DNA from: Owenia fusiformis
Lineage: Eukaryota; Annelida; Polychaeta; Sabellida; Oweniidae
Length of the DNA: 64,000 nt
Direction: 5' to 3'
NCBI GenBank assembly: GCA_903813345.2
Contig: CAIIXF020000011.1
Span: forward strand, 26,652,166-26,716,165
The notes under the pieces: generated by a model
What the model was told of the DNA's origin: nothing
The model's input: only the letters and a program-made list of their open reading frames with translations
Databases searched by the model: none
Made by a program: the position numbers and the translations under genes
Part shown: positions 12,301-21,999 of the stretch, in pieces
How the letters are laid out: each line of letters starts with the position of its first letter
Position numbering within the stretch: the stretch's first letter is position 1

Positions 12301-15300
12301 TAGAGTCATAATTGTAGGCTTAATATTTACACCAATCTCCTGGGTTGATTCCCGGGGTTGATTTCAAGGAAATTAATGTCTCTTAGAATGTGTACTAACT
12401 AAAATACATGGACAAGAATCTATTACAATAATGTTTGATACAACACAAAAATGTTGTGTTCTAACTAAAAATGTGGCTTTCTGTAATATGAACTTTGTCT
12501 ACTGAGTTCTTGGAACTCGAGTCCAGGTTCGTGTGTAAGTGCGTATGTGTTGGCATTGCCTGTAGCCAGCTTTTACCAGGAGGGGGAGCTTTTTTCCAGG
12601 GGGGAGCTTTTTCATAATTTTGGCTAAAAATCGTGCAAAAACTTCTCAGAATGGTGAAAAACTGCAAGAATTTCTGGCCAGGGGGGGGGGGAGCTTCCGC
12701 TCCCCCAGCTCCCCCTCTGGCTACGGGCCTGGTATTGTGTTTTATAACTAAACATTAAATTTCTAGTAATCAAATGAATCTATTAGGATGAAAAGATTAT
12801 CCAACATGTTTCTTATATGATATGATTTTTATCCACATCACCCCTCCCATTTTATCACAAACAGTTTCTCAATTTGATGAGTTGGTTGATATAGAATTGC
12901 ATGATTTGTTAGTAGTTTGTGTCTTATTTTGTGCTTTGCACAATCTGATTGCTCCTTGTGATTCATGATTCTACACAGAGGTTTAACTGTTAGAAATTGT
13001 ATACTGACCGTTTTATAGAAAAGAAAATATTGCATGCGAAACTTACAAAGGCATTGATTATATGTCATCGGTGGATCAAAATGTAATTCATAACCCACCA
13101 TTAATAATCTCAAATGCATTATCCAAGTTAAGAATATCTATTATTCCATTCCTGTCATCTATGCTTTATTTAACTAATATTAGATTTAATGATGAACATT
13201 TATGATATCTCTTTGGATAATATAGATTGACTACCAACTGCATTGCTGGGAATTATATTGTTTTATTCACTTATTTTGTTTGCTTATCAATAACAAATAT
13301 CTTTGGATTTTTCATACAGTTAAAGCACCAGACACATATAGCTTGAAAACACAAATGTGCACAAGTGGCATATTGCTTGAAAATACAAATGTGCACAAGT
13401 GGCATATTGCTTGAAAACACAAATGTGCTCAAGTGGCATATTGCTTGAAAACACAAATGTGCACAAGTGGCATATTGCTTGAAAACTCAAATGTGCACAA
13501 GTGGCATATAGCTTGAAAACACAAATATGTACAAGTGGCATATTGCTTGAAAACACAAATGTGCACAAGTGGCATATTGTTTGAAAACACAAATGTGCTC
13601 AAGTGGCATATTGCTTGAAAACACAAATGTGCACAAGTGGCATATTGCTTGAAAACACAAATGTGCACAAGTGGCATATTGCTTGAAAACATAAATGTGC
13701 ACAAGTGGCATATAGCTTGAAAACACAAATGTGTACAAGTGGCATATTGCTTGAAAACACAAATGTGCACAAGTGGAATATTGCTTGAAAACACAAACAA
13801 ATGCATAAGGCCTCCTGCCAATAAAATAAATTGCAAACTCATTTAACTCTACATAAAGTGAAAACCTTTAAAGTCATTAAATTGACATTTAGGCTAATTG
13901 AATGTATTTCAAAGTAAAATGAAAGTAGGTACTCGGATAATGTAAACATTGTGCTTGTTGGAGTGAAGACATTTAGACCTGGAATAATGTTGTGTTTTGT
14001 TTATATATCAGACTCATTGTTAATCCTCAATTGACTATGTTTCAAATGGAAGGTATATCACATATACTTGTTGCCATTTATCTTATGAACACAATCTATT
14101 CTCTATACCTATGACTTCTTGGGATATGATTTATCTATGAGTAGGAATCAATATATCTATACTACAGGTATAGTGAGAGATATCAGTTTCCATAAGTAGG
14201 TGAATTATTGAATGTTATTAAGTTCCTCATCAGATGTCAACTGAATTCCACTTTCATTTCTTAGTATGAGTGTAATTGTGAGATAGATTAACTCTTAATA
14301 ATACAATAGCTATTTCTCCTGCACATCTTCGCACGCTTCAATCTTTTTTTTTAAATTTTTATATTTCATTTATTTCATAATACATCATACAAACAGATAC
14401 AAGGCCTACGCCGGAGCATTATTGGCCCTGTTAAAGTAGTTACAATACAGGTTAAAATAGGTCACAATGTAAAAATGATAGATATAAAACATATTTATGA
14501 ACATGAAAATAATCGTGAAAACGTGCTCTTTGCCACCAGGAGCTGAGTGCACAAGGATGTGTGCTGCATGTACTTACTTGTGAATCTGTGTTCATTGGGA
14601 TATTGTTTAGACCAGGCCTGGCATGGTTTGCCTGATGCTGTATGGGAATGGGTGCCTACATACTCAGAACCTTGCTCTGTCACCTTGCAGTCTGCAAAGA
14701 TAATTAGGAAGTTTGAAATTGGGATCCTAAATTATTGTTTTGGTTTATAATTATTAGGATTTTATGTTACCCATTGTTCTTCCTGAGTATATTGGTCATC
14801 CCTCGTATTTAAATCAAGTAGTTAATTGATCAGTCCATGTGTGATTCCATGCAGTTGATTGGTCAGTCCTTAGATGATTTATTGTATATATAGATTATTG
14901 GTCAGTCCTCTCATGATTTCATGTTGTTATTGGTCAGTCATCTTATGATTTCATTTAGTTTATTGGCCAGTCCCCGTATAATTTCATGTAGATTATTGGT
15001 CAGTCCTTGTATGGTTTCCTGTGGATTATTGATCAGTCCTCTTATGATTTCATGTAATTTATTGGTCAATTTTCATATGATTTCATGTAGTTTATTGGTC
15101 AGTCCTTGTATGGTATTATGTGGATTATTGGTCAGTCCTTGTATGATTTCATTTAGATATTTTGGTGATTTCATGTAGTTTATTGGTCAGTCCTCTTATG
15201 ATTTCATGTAGAAATCCCCTATGTGATTAGACAACATACAAGTTGCATTCAAAAGACTTAATTGTTCAAATTATAAAAAAAAACTTTTTATTACTCATAC

Positions 15301-15545
15301 ATGTACCTAAAGGAAATTCATAAAATATTTTCCATGTGTTTTTTTAGTTGGCAAAGTTTCACCTGCTCTATTCAGTATTAAAAGGAACACCATATGAAAA
15401 CACTACATGCATCTTGGCACTATTCAGAAAAATATATTAAAATAACATGATTAATAAATGAGTTGCAATTTGTACCTTTTCCAAGTGAGCCATCCAATAG
15501 AGCAGTGAGCAGTATGGCAATTGTTGCTTCTATGGGGAACTCCAT
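8844..15545 (-). CDS. Single-pass membrane protein: kringle + FN2 + TSP1 + TM + PPxY tail
   Basis: A six-exon gene assembled from splice sites: 15545-15476, 14691-14578, 12299-12153, 11166-10993, 10449-10264 and 9364-8844. Lengths 70, 114, 147, 174, 186 and 521 total 1212 bases, giving 403 residues plus TAA, in frame throughout. Residues 1-23 form a signal peptide (MEFPIEATIAILLTALL). Then come a six-cysteine kringle (25-110), an FN2 domain (126-167), a TSP1 domain (about 173-227), a transmembrane helix (231-255), a basic stop-transfer RARRAWLFK and a proline-rich tail with PPPY (303-306) and PPSY (386-389). These modules belong to extracellular adhesion, matrix and protease-binding proteins; PPxY is the ligand of WW domains such as those in NEDD4-type ubiquitin ligases. 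I infer a cell-surface receptor or ligase adaptor. I know of no described protein with this order. Every intron is phase 1, as in exon-shuffled modules. Extra exons in the long introns cannot be excluded. Confidence 0.85.
10088..10255. mobile_element. Short pogo/Tigger-like element fragment
   Basis: It begins TACAGTAAAGCGTAACACC and repeats phrases such as GTGGAACACTTTT and AACACCTCTAGA. The right end, AAGCAGGTTTTATTTTA, is an imperfect inverse of the left. The same phrases recur inverted at about 16690-16945. It ends within about ten bases of the exon 5 donor, so it sits almost on the splice site. Confidence 0.5.
10264..10449 (-). CDS. Exon 5: thrombospondin type 1 repeat
   Basis: The acceptor is CCTTTTCAG and the donor G|GTAAAA; both junctions are phase 1 and the length is 186. 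The peptide shows the TSP1 signature: WSSWSEW, then six cysteines in the contexts EEC, MMC, RRCNDPSP, GGRAC, INC and VEC. The TRNRRC stretch supplies the basic residues that stack between the tryptophans in this fold. W173, W176 and W179 are candidate C-mannosylation sites. Confidence 0.9.
10530..11012. repeat. Minisatellite, about 31-32 bp unit, intron 4
   Basis: About fifteen diverged copies of CTTGTCACACTTTCCAATAC followed by AATTAACCCCT. It lies in the intron between the FN2 and TSP1 exons and runs up to the FN2 donor region; the exon begins at 10993. The short frame at 10825-11040 is the repeat read through. Confidence 0.9.
10993..11166 (-). CDS. Exon 4: fibronectin type II domain
   Basis: The acceptor is TTTTTTCAG and the donor ATTG|GTAAGT; the length is 174 and both ends are phase 1. 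The FN2 signature is complete: STCTFPFKFKGDIYHYC, then HPWCSTIYDFD and KWGNC, with four cysteines at residues 126, 140, 151 and 167. The family binds collagen or gelatin in several proteins; that activity here is only an inference. Confidence 0.92.
11167..12152. other. Intron 3, no feature recognised
   Basis: Sequence between the second kringle exon and the FN2 exon. The small minus frame at 11812-12060 has no recognisable domain. Confidence 0.5.
12153..12299 (-). CDS. Exon 3: kringle domain, C-terminal half
   Basis: The acceptor is ATGACTCTAG and the donor G|GTGAGT; the length is 147 and both ends are phase 1. The peptide carries the second half of a kringle: QNFCRNPDERW, GPWCYIN, then WEECGLERC. 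Together with exon 2 this supplies all six kringle cysteines. The joining codon is AGT (Ser62). Confidence 0.93.
12556..12730. mobile_element. MITE with GCCCGTAGCCAG-type ends, copy 1
   Basis: The ends GCCTGTAGCCAG and CTGGCTACGGGC form an inverted repeat. The interior is G/C-rich (GGGGGAGCTTTTTCCAGG). It lies in intron 2 of the kringle gene. A second copy is at 57931-58153. Confidence 0.75.
13330..13797. repeat. Minisatellite, 34 bp unit, intron 2
   Basis: About fourteen copies of AAGTGGCATATTGCTTGAAA followed by ACACAAATGTGCAC, with few substitutions, so recently homogenised. Because 34 is not a multiple of three, all three minus-strand frames stay open and produce a 34-residue periodic peptide. 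These frames are artefacts. It is not CRISPR: there are no unique spacers and the host is an animal. Confidence 0.95.
14343..14500 (-). mobile_element. Possible 3' tail of a truncated retroposon
   Basis: Read on the minus strand, the segment ends in an A-rich tail (a T-run with TTTATTT at 14345-14375 on the plus strand) preceded by GGGCCAATAATGCTCCGGCG. This resembles the untranslated end of a 5'-truncated LINE or SINE. No target duplication was identified. Confidence 0.3.
14578..14691 (-). CDS. Exon 2: kringle domain, N-terminal half
   Basis: The acceptor is TCTTTGCAG and the donor ACAA|GTAAGT; the length is 114 and both ends are phase 1. The peptide starts DCKVTEQGSEYVGTHSHT and includes the conserved kringle core GKPCQAWS and the YPNEH loop. 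Confidence 0.93.
14826..15210. repeat. Minisatellite, about 33 bp unit, intron 1
   Basis: Roughly eleven copies of TTATTGGTCAGTCCTTGTAT followed by GATTTCATGTAGA. At 33 bases the unit keeps frame, which explains the 85-residue plus frame at 14921-15178 with an 11-residue period. I do not regard that frame as a gene. Confidence 0.92.
15476..15545 (-). CDS. Exon 1: start codon and signal peptide
   Basis: ATG at 15545-15543 follows AAAGAG. The encoded MEFPIEATIAILLTALLDGS is a short N-terminal hydrophobic stretch of signal-peptide type. The donor AAAG|GTACAA leaves phase 1, and the codon joins as GAC to give the Asp before the first kringle cysteine. Confidence 0.8.
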
Positions 15546-18500
15546 CTCTTTAATTCTCTCCTGCTTTCATCTGAGGAAAAGATCCTGAAGATAGCTTCTG
15601 AATTCTTTTATATTCTTTGTGGAATTTAAGAGCCCAAGCTATGAATGTTTATTGATGCAATACTATTTTGTCACATTGATTCCAAGTTAGTTTTATATGT
15701 TTTCAAGAGAATATTCCTTATGCAGCTTCTGTTAGGTCTCCCATTCAGACGAATGTCCTCCCTTCAATCGAACAGATATAAAGTGTCCAAATTAAAGTAC
15801 CATTTTATCTTATATGATTGGTATTTAAAAAGTGAATCTTAACCAATGGTCCCAAGTCAGTGTTTAGTGTACAGAGCATGCGACATGCATGTATTCCAAT
15901 GTCAATGTGTCCTGTTGCAATCTCTCGTCACAAATTAGCGTACCTTTAATTGATCATTTCTCCTTGAGTAATCAAGGTAATGATCACTCTGCATACAGCT
16001 TGCATTGCTCATGTAAATCTATTTCACTACTGCTACATTAATATTGTTATTACCCTCTATAATTTGCTGTAGAATGCAGCCTCGTTTGCTGAATTGTAAT
16101 TCTATTCCGTCATATTATTCGTCCCAACTTCTGGTCTCACATTATGCACCATGCACTGTGGTAATTCTTACCTGAAAATACAAATGTTTATTTAATCCAA
16201 AAGTTGTTTTTAAATGTTTGTTTCTTTTCCTTTATCACTACTATATCTTCAAATATGCTTGACGATGTTACAATTTTATCATAAAGAAAGAAATTACCTA
16301 ATACTATATTGATGTATGAATCAAGTAAATCATTAATCTCCGTTGTGCAGCAGCCTATTAACAATTTAGTATATTCACAAATACAGAATGTTATTGTACA
16401 TTTATAGGTATTTGTATAGGATTCAAGCTAAAATCAATTTTCTTATATTTCTGTATGTGCTCACAATATAAATATTTGATTATGTATTCAGACTCCAATA
16501 TGTGTTAAATAAGTGTAGATATTTGTGTAGTTAATGCAAGTATTCATTGATGGATGTACTTAAGTTAAGGTGAATGTTGAAAACTGCAGATTGCATATGC
16601 ATTAAAGTCTCATCCAACCTATCTCTTAAAGGCTAATCTATTCCACCCCTCCCCTATATAATACTTTGGTGCTATGTTCATAAACACTGCATAAACACTG
16701 AATTATATGAACACTTTCACCTGAGGCTTAATCTCTCAAGAAAATCTAGGCCAAAGGAATCCAGCATGTCAACAGTCAAATTTTGGAAGTGGAAGAATTT
16801 TTTTCAGAAATTATGCCAATGTTTTTGCAAGTGGAACACCTTTGGTACCTCGAAAAAGTGTTACCTGGAAGGCGTCCCTCTAATAGAGGACAGAGGTGTT
16901 CTACTCTAGAGGTGTTCTTCAGCTTTACTGTACCTTTAAATTCCATAATGGTTGTACATTTTTGCTTCATTTCACACTGAGTAAACTAGAATAGCGTGTT
17001 ATGTTGAGATGGAGTCAAACATTTCAGGAGTTAATTGGTTTACTACAGTAGACACAAATAAAAAATATATCCCTGAATATATTTCAGGGGCAATTTAATG
17101 CACAAACCTGAACGACATTGTATATAGCCACGAGGCAAAGAAATATGCAAAACTCCATAGAAAACCTAGACAAAAGAGAGAAAACACTGCACAATACACG
17201 AGTCAATAGCGTCAATAACACTAAAAAGGCTCTCCAATAGAAAATCATGTAAATTGAATACGGAAATCCCTAAGAGCTCTTTTTTATTTTTCTATTGAGA
17301 AGATTTTTCATATTTCTTTTGCATATAGATATATAATCTGGCTCATCTGGGCAATGTTCAGAATATGTCCACCTGCCTTTGACACTTGACAGGATGCTAT
17401 TATGAAAATGAAAAGAATCAAATTTATCTGTGTATGTTCTCATTAAAAAATCAAATGTCAGTTTATTAAGAATGTCAGTTTTGAATGGAGTGAGCAATAA
17501 ACAGTTTTAAAAAATGGCATACAAGAAAACGAGGGTCATCTGTAACTTCCCCTTGATTATCTCAACAAACAGAAGTTTTAGTAGGGCTATAGCAAAGCTC
17601 TCTGTCCATCAGTTCAGGCAATAACTGTAATTTGAGTCACAGTGGTTTTTTACCATTTCATTGCATTGAAGTTGCCTACTGGTACTTTAGTGTACTAATT
17701 ATACACATATGTATTTTTATACATGTATAATTATGCAAAATATGTACCGGTTTGAGTGAGATAAATATGTACTGGGTTGGAGTGAGATATATTTTGAGAT
17801 ATATTTTAGCATGTTACAGCCTTTAAATTGCAGTAAAGCAAGATTTAGCAAGATTAAACATCTCAGTAACTTAAAGCAAATAGGTTCAGGCAAATATTAA
17901 TTATTAAAGGCAACATCATCAAATGTAGATGAGGTTCCCTGAATGTCATTTGAGCATTACATTGTCCAGCAATCCATAGACATAATATTATGTTACCAGT
18001 TGTCAATAGCAAATTATATTTTCAACAATCTTTATTTAAACAGATTCTTTGATCAATTATTAATCCATTCATGAGGTGGAATCTATTATATTACTGATAT
18101 TCTATCTTATTTCTAAGTACATCATTGATCGAATGTTGTCATTATGTTAAATATAAGTGATATTGTATACTTACTGTGATATTATAAACTTACTGTGATA
18201 TTGTATACTTACTGTGATATTGTATACTTACTTATCCCAGATCTATTAAGATTAAGAAATCCTGATATGCATTCATTGCATTGGTTAATTATGATTCATA
18301 TAAATAGATCAAATAAGGAAAAAAAATGCATTAAGTTTCCAAAGTATGGTATACTACATGTAGCTATTATTGAAAAGTATTAACCAGCAAATAAGAAAAT
18401 TATCAAATTGATAAAAATGTTATCACATTATTTCCTTGTTTGTCAGTGTGTTTGTACTTTGTACCAAAATAGTTTTATTGTCAAACTTCATGAACTATCT

Positions 18501-20170
18501 TGAAAATAAAAATTTGATTTACCTCATGTTTGCTGCAAAATAATCCTCATTGAAATAACAATTTCCAACCAACAATCTTCAAGAGTATAATTTTGTTTAG
18601 CTTAGGAGAAAAAAACAACTCCGTCATTTATCTAATCTAAAGCTATTCCCCATCAACACAGGATCAGCGAACATTGAGAGACTTCCGATTTACTCCCATT
18701 GCTGACCTGGAGTATTGATCTTCCCTTTGACAGACGATTTCATAAACAATGCATAATATTGTAATTTTCTCAATAAAATTGAATGAAGTATGTTACATTT
18801 GGTCATTTTTATAAGATTTGGATATTGTGCTTCATGTCTTTTGAATTCCCTTATTGGTATATCCTCTATTTTTCATAGAAATCCTTGTTACAAACCATGA
18901 CTTGGAAAGGGTCAGGTAATAATCTGACAACATGATATCTGCTTATAGAACATGCAATGGGAAGATATTGTGCTACAATCAATAGTGAAGAGAATAACTT
19001 CAACAGGCTGTTAAACCATTACCACCAATTTATCCTAGAAAATGTATTTAGGTACATGGTTTTTTTTCAGTTGTCAGTGGCGCCAAACCCTCAAGACCAA
19101 TTGCTTACTTTTGAGATGTCATACAGATTTCCCAATTCTTGGTATAAGAGTTGGAGAGATACAGTGTATGATTTAGCTGGTTTCAAATTGGTTTCAAGTA
19201 TGACAAAATATGATTTTCACCAAATAATTTTCATATGTGAGAGCAAGATCTGTAATTCCTTGAAACATGACTTCCTACCACTACCATTATCTCAACATAG
19301 GAATTAAATAATCTTTCAAGTGCAGAAATCTAATCATTATTAAGCAATATGACTCACCTGTTACAGTATATGAAACTAACTAGACCTAGGTGATGTCGGA
19401 CATGTGTGTAACATTAAATTACAAATTACTGTTCATCAGGGTTTAAAACCCACTAGGTTGCCAAACTTTATGCCAACAAATGATTATGGACATGATTGGT
19501 CATCACAAACTCATAGCCAAAACAGGTGATTAAATAATTTCAACTTGTAACTCGTTACACAGGTGGCTTATCATTGATCATGCTCCCCTTCCCATTATTT
19601 TAATTTTCAATTACACCACCTACAGTGTATATCCCGGAAGGGGGTTAGTTAAGTTGAATTAGTAATAATGTCATCTGTGATGTTGTGTAGCAATATTATT
19701 TCCTTACCTGCTTCTTCAGCATCCGTTGTCATGGAGATACATGTATGGTTATTCTATGCTCACCTGGATCTATGTAGATACAGACAATATTACAAGCTAG
19801 ATTCAGAACTATCTATCAGTTACATCCCCATTGATGGAATATCATATCATGATCACATTCAAAATTAGAAATGGCTGTGGAGTGAAATTAGTGATGGATA
19901 AGTTGAATAGGTCAATAATAATTATAGTGATTCAAATTTCCTAAAACTACCGTAATATGTGATAGTTCATCCATAATTTAGAGAGAAAAGGGTGAAATAA
20001 GCATGGGAGGAATTAGGTTTTACTCATTGGTTATTGATTTCCAACTCAGAATTACTTATTGTATCTTCTGCATCTTCACAATCCATATTTAAATCGTTTA
20101 ATAATTTCCTATCATATTGTTATGATGATTATATCATCTTTAGTTATAGGGTTTCTTTCATTTTGTTGGT
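15546..20170. other. Long gene-free stretch
   Basis: No supported coding sequence. At 16690-16945 is an inverted relative of the 10088-10255 repeat, with GTGGAACACCTTTGGTACC and ending AGCTTTACTGTA. At 18154-18234 are about four copies of a 19-bp repeat, GTGATATTGTATACTTACT. The 116-residue frame at 18957-19307 has no recognisable domain. The 5' end and promoter of the kringle gene should lie just right of 15545, but I see no defined promoter element. Confidence 0.45.
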
Positions 20171-20176
20171 ATACAT

Positions 20177-20507
20177 CAGGGGCGGATCCAGGAACCAACA
20201 AGGGGGGGGCCCAAATTTCAGGTCAGAGAAGAAACGTCGGCGCTTGCGCGGAAAAAAATTTTGGGCCCCTAAAATCCAAAAGTGGGCCCAAATTTTGAAA
20301 TTTTGAGGCCCATTTTCTTCAAAATTTGGCCTGAAATTAACAAATAAGGCCTTAAAAGGCCCAGTAATGACCAAAGAGGCCCACTTTTTGGGGCCTGAAG
20401 GCCTTGTTTGGCCCAAAAAATTTTTTGGGCCCAATTTCTTTTTTCTGGGCCCACCCAAGGGGGGGGGGGGGCCCGGGCCCCTGGGCCCCCCCCCTAATCC
20501 GCCAGTG
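20177..20507. mobile_element. Non-autonomous DNA transposon with CAGGGGCGGAT-type ends
   Basis: The left end is CAGGGGCGGATCCAGG; the right end, read inverted, is CACTGGCGGATTAGG. Flanks share the 5-bp duplication TACAT at 20172-20176 and 20508-20512. The interior is full of GGGCCC-type phrases and a run of 12 or more G. The overlapping frames at 20034-20512 are read-through of the element. Related partial copies lie at about 58793-59056 and 60285-60515. Confidence 0.8.
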
Positions 20508-20816
20508 TACATTGACTATTTTTATTTCTGTTCAGGGGTATAGATGGGTTCTGATGCAATACTTATGCATTTTTTATAAATGTGAGAAGCCAAATACAGA
20601 GAAACGTTTAAAAGCTACTCTCTCATTAAAATATACCGAGTCCATTGAATATATCAGTTTATTGGTTTGTTTAATGGTTTGTCCATAGACATGCCCATGA
20701 TTTGTTGAGAACACACACAGGATAACATAAAATGCAAATATCTAATTTAATTATGGTGGAATGTTCTTGAATTTTCCTGAGCATAATGTAGACGAGCAAA
20801 CAATGGTAAACTTATA

Positions 20817-21988
20817 CAGTAAAACCTGTATATCTGAACACCTGGCTAATCCGAACACCTTCCAATTTGAACATTTTTTTTCGGTCCCATTTTTTCCTCC
20901 CATTGACTCCCATGTTAAAAAAACCTTGAAATCTGAACACCTCCTAATCTGAACAGTGAACAATCAGATTTGAAAAACTGACCTGTCTAATCTGAACATT
21001 TTATCAGAAATCAAATGTCTGGACATTTCAATAATAGCCACATATTGAGTCAATGTTATAGTTCTTATTATCTTTACATATGCAATGTAATCAAAGAACC
21101 AATATTGTCCTAATTAACTTATTTAAGTCTCAATGACATCCCTAATTGTGGAAAACAACAGGAAAGGTGTGAATACGGGAGTTAATTGGTTTATCTTATT
21201 AGAAAAGAACTGAATGTTTTATGTCTGGATTAAGAGAAAGGTGTGAATCAAGAAGATATTGATTTATAATTATTGGAAATTACCTGGATGTTTTTGATTT
21301 GGATTAAGAGAAAGGTGTGAATCAAGAAGATAATTGGTTTATCCTTATTTTAAATTAACTGGATGTTTTTGATTTGGATTATGAACAAGTCTTAACTGTT
21401 TTATATCCCATGGGTCTGTTATAATAGCTGGGATTCAATCAGTAAATGTTTTATAATCACAAAGACAACACAGACACATTTGCAGACAAGATTATATCAT
21501 GAGAAAGAGAAAAAATTCAACTTCGTAATATCCTATCACTAAAATGCCTTCTAAAAAGGCACATCTGACATACTGAATGCCCTTGATATTTTGAAAAAAA
21601 AATCTTTTTAATTGAAGAGGGTATCTACTCAAATATTGCTAATGCTAAAAGTGCCAAGAAACAAACAACAATCAACGAATTTTTCAAGCTAAAGTAAAGC
21701 ATAAGATTTCGTACAAGACTATCATATACTTATTCAGTGTATTACAAAGTTTTTGCCAAAATTAAAGAGTTATTTTTCCAAAAATAATGAAATTGTTCAA
21801 AATGTAAATAAAACATAGCATATACATGTAGGCTATAGGCCTATTGTAGTATTAAGTGTTCAATATAGTGGACTGAACAATGAAACCCCCCCCCCCCGAC
21901 CAACAATATCCTCGAAATTTGAACACCTGCCAATTTGAACGCTTTTGGCTGGTCCCATGGGTGTTCGGATTAGACAGGTTTTACTGTA
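20817..21988. mobile_element. pogo/Tigger-like element, non-autonomous
   Basis: The left end is TACAGTAAAACCTGTATATC and the right end GATTAGACAGGTTTTACTGTA, forming inverted repeats, with TA at both borders as expected for the Tc1/mariner superfamily. Phrases such as TAATCTGAACACC recur near both ends. No transposase frame is present in the 1.17 kb. It might be two adjacent short copies rather than one. Confidence 0.55.
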
Positions 21989-21999
21989 TACTTAAGAAT

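Noticed and set aside
13330-13797. Regular 34-bp repeats resembling a CRISPR array, and long open minus-strand frames across them
   Set aside because: Units abut with no unique spacers, the genome is animal, and the frames are open only because the repeat lacks stop codons in every frame.
14921-15178. 85-residue plus-strand frame with 11-residue periodic peptide
   Set aside because: It is exactly the 33-bp minisatellite inside intron 1 of the kringle gene.
16340-16375. Minus-strand match TAGGCTGCTGCACAA to the terminal exon of the kinase duplicate
   Set aside because: The identity covers about 15 bases only; the following frame stops after four residues, so it is probably chance.
20034-20512. 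Overlapping plus and minus frames with proline/glycine-rich peptides
   Set aside because: They lie within the GGGCC-rich transposon and its G runs and differ between copies.
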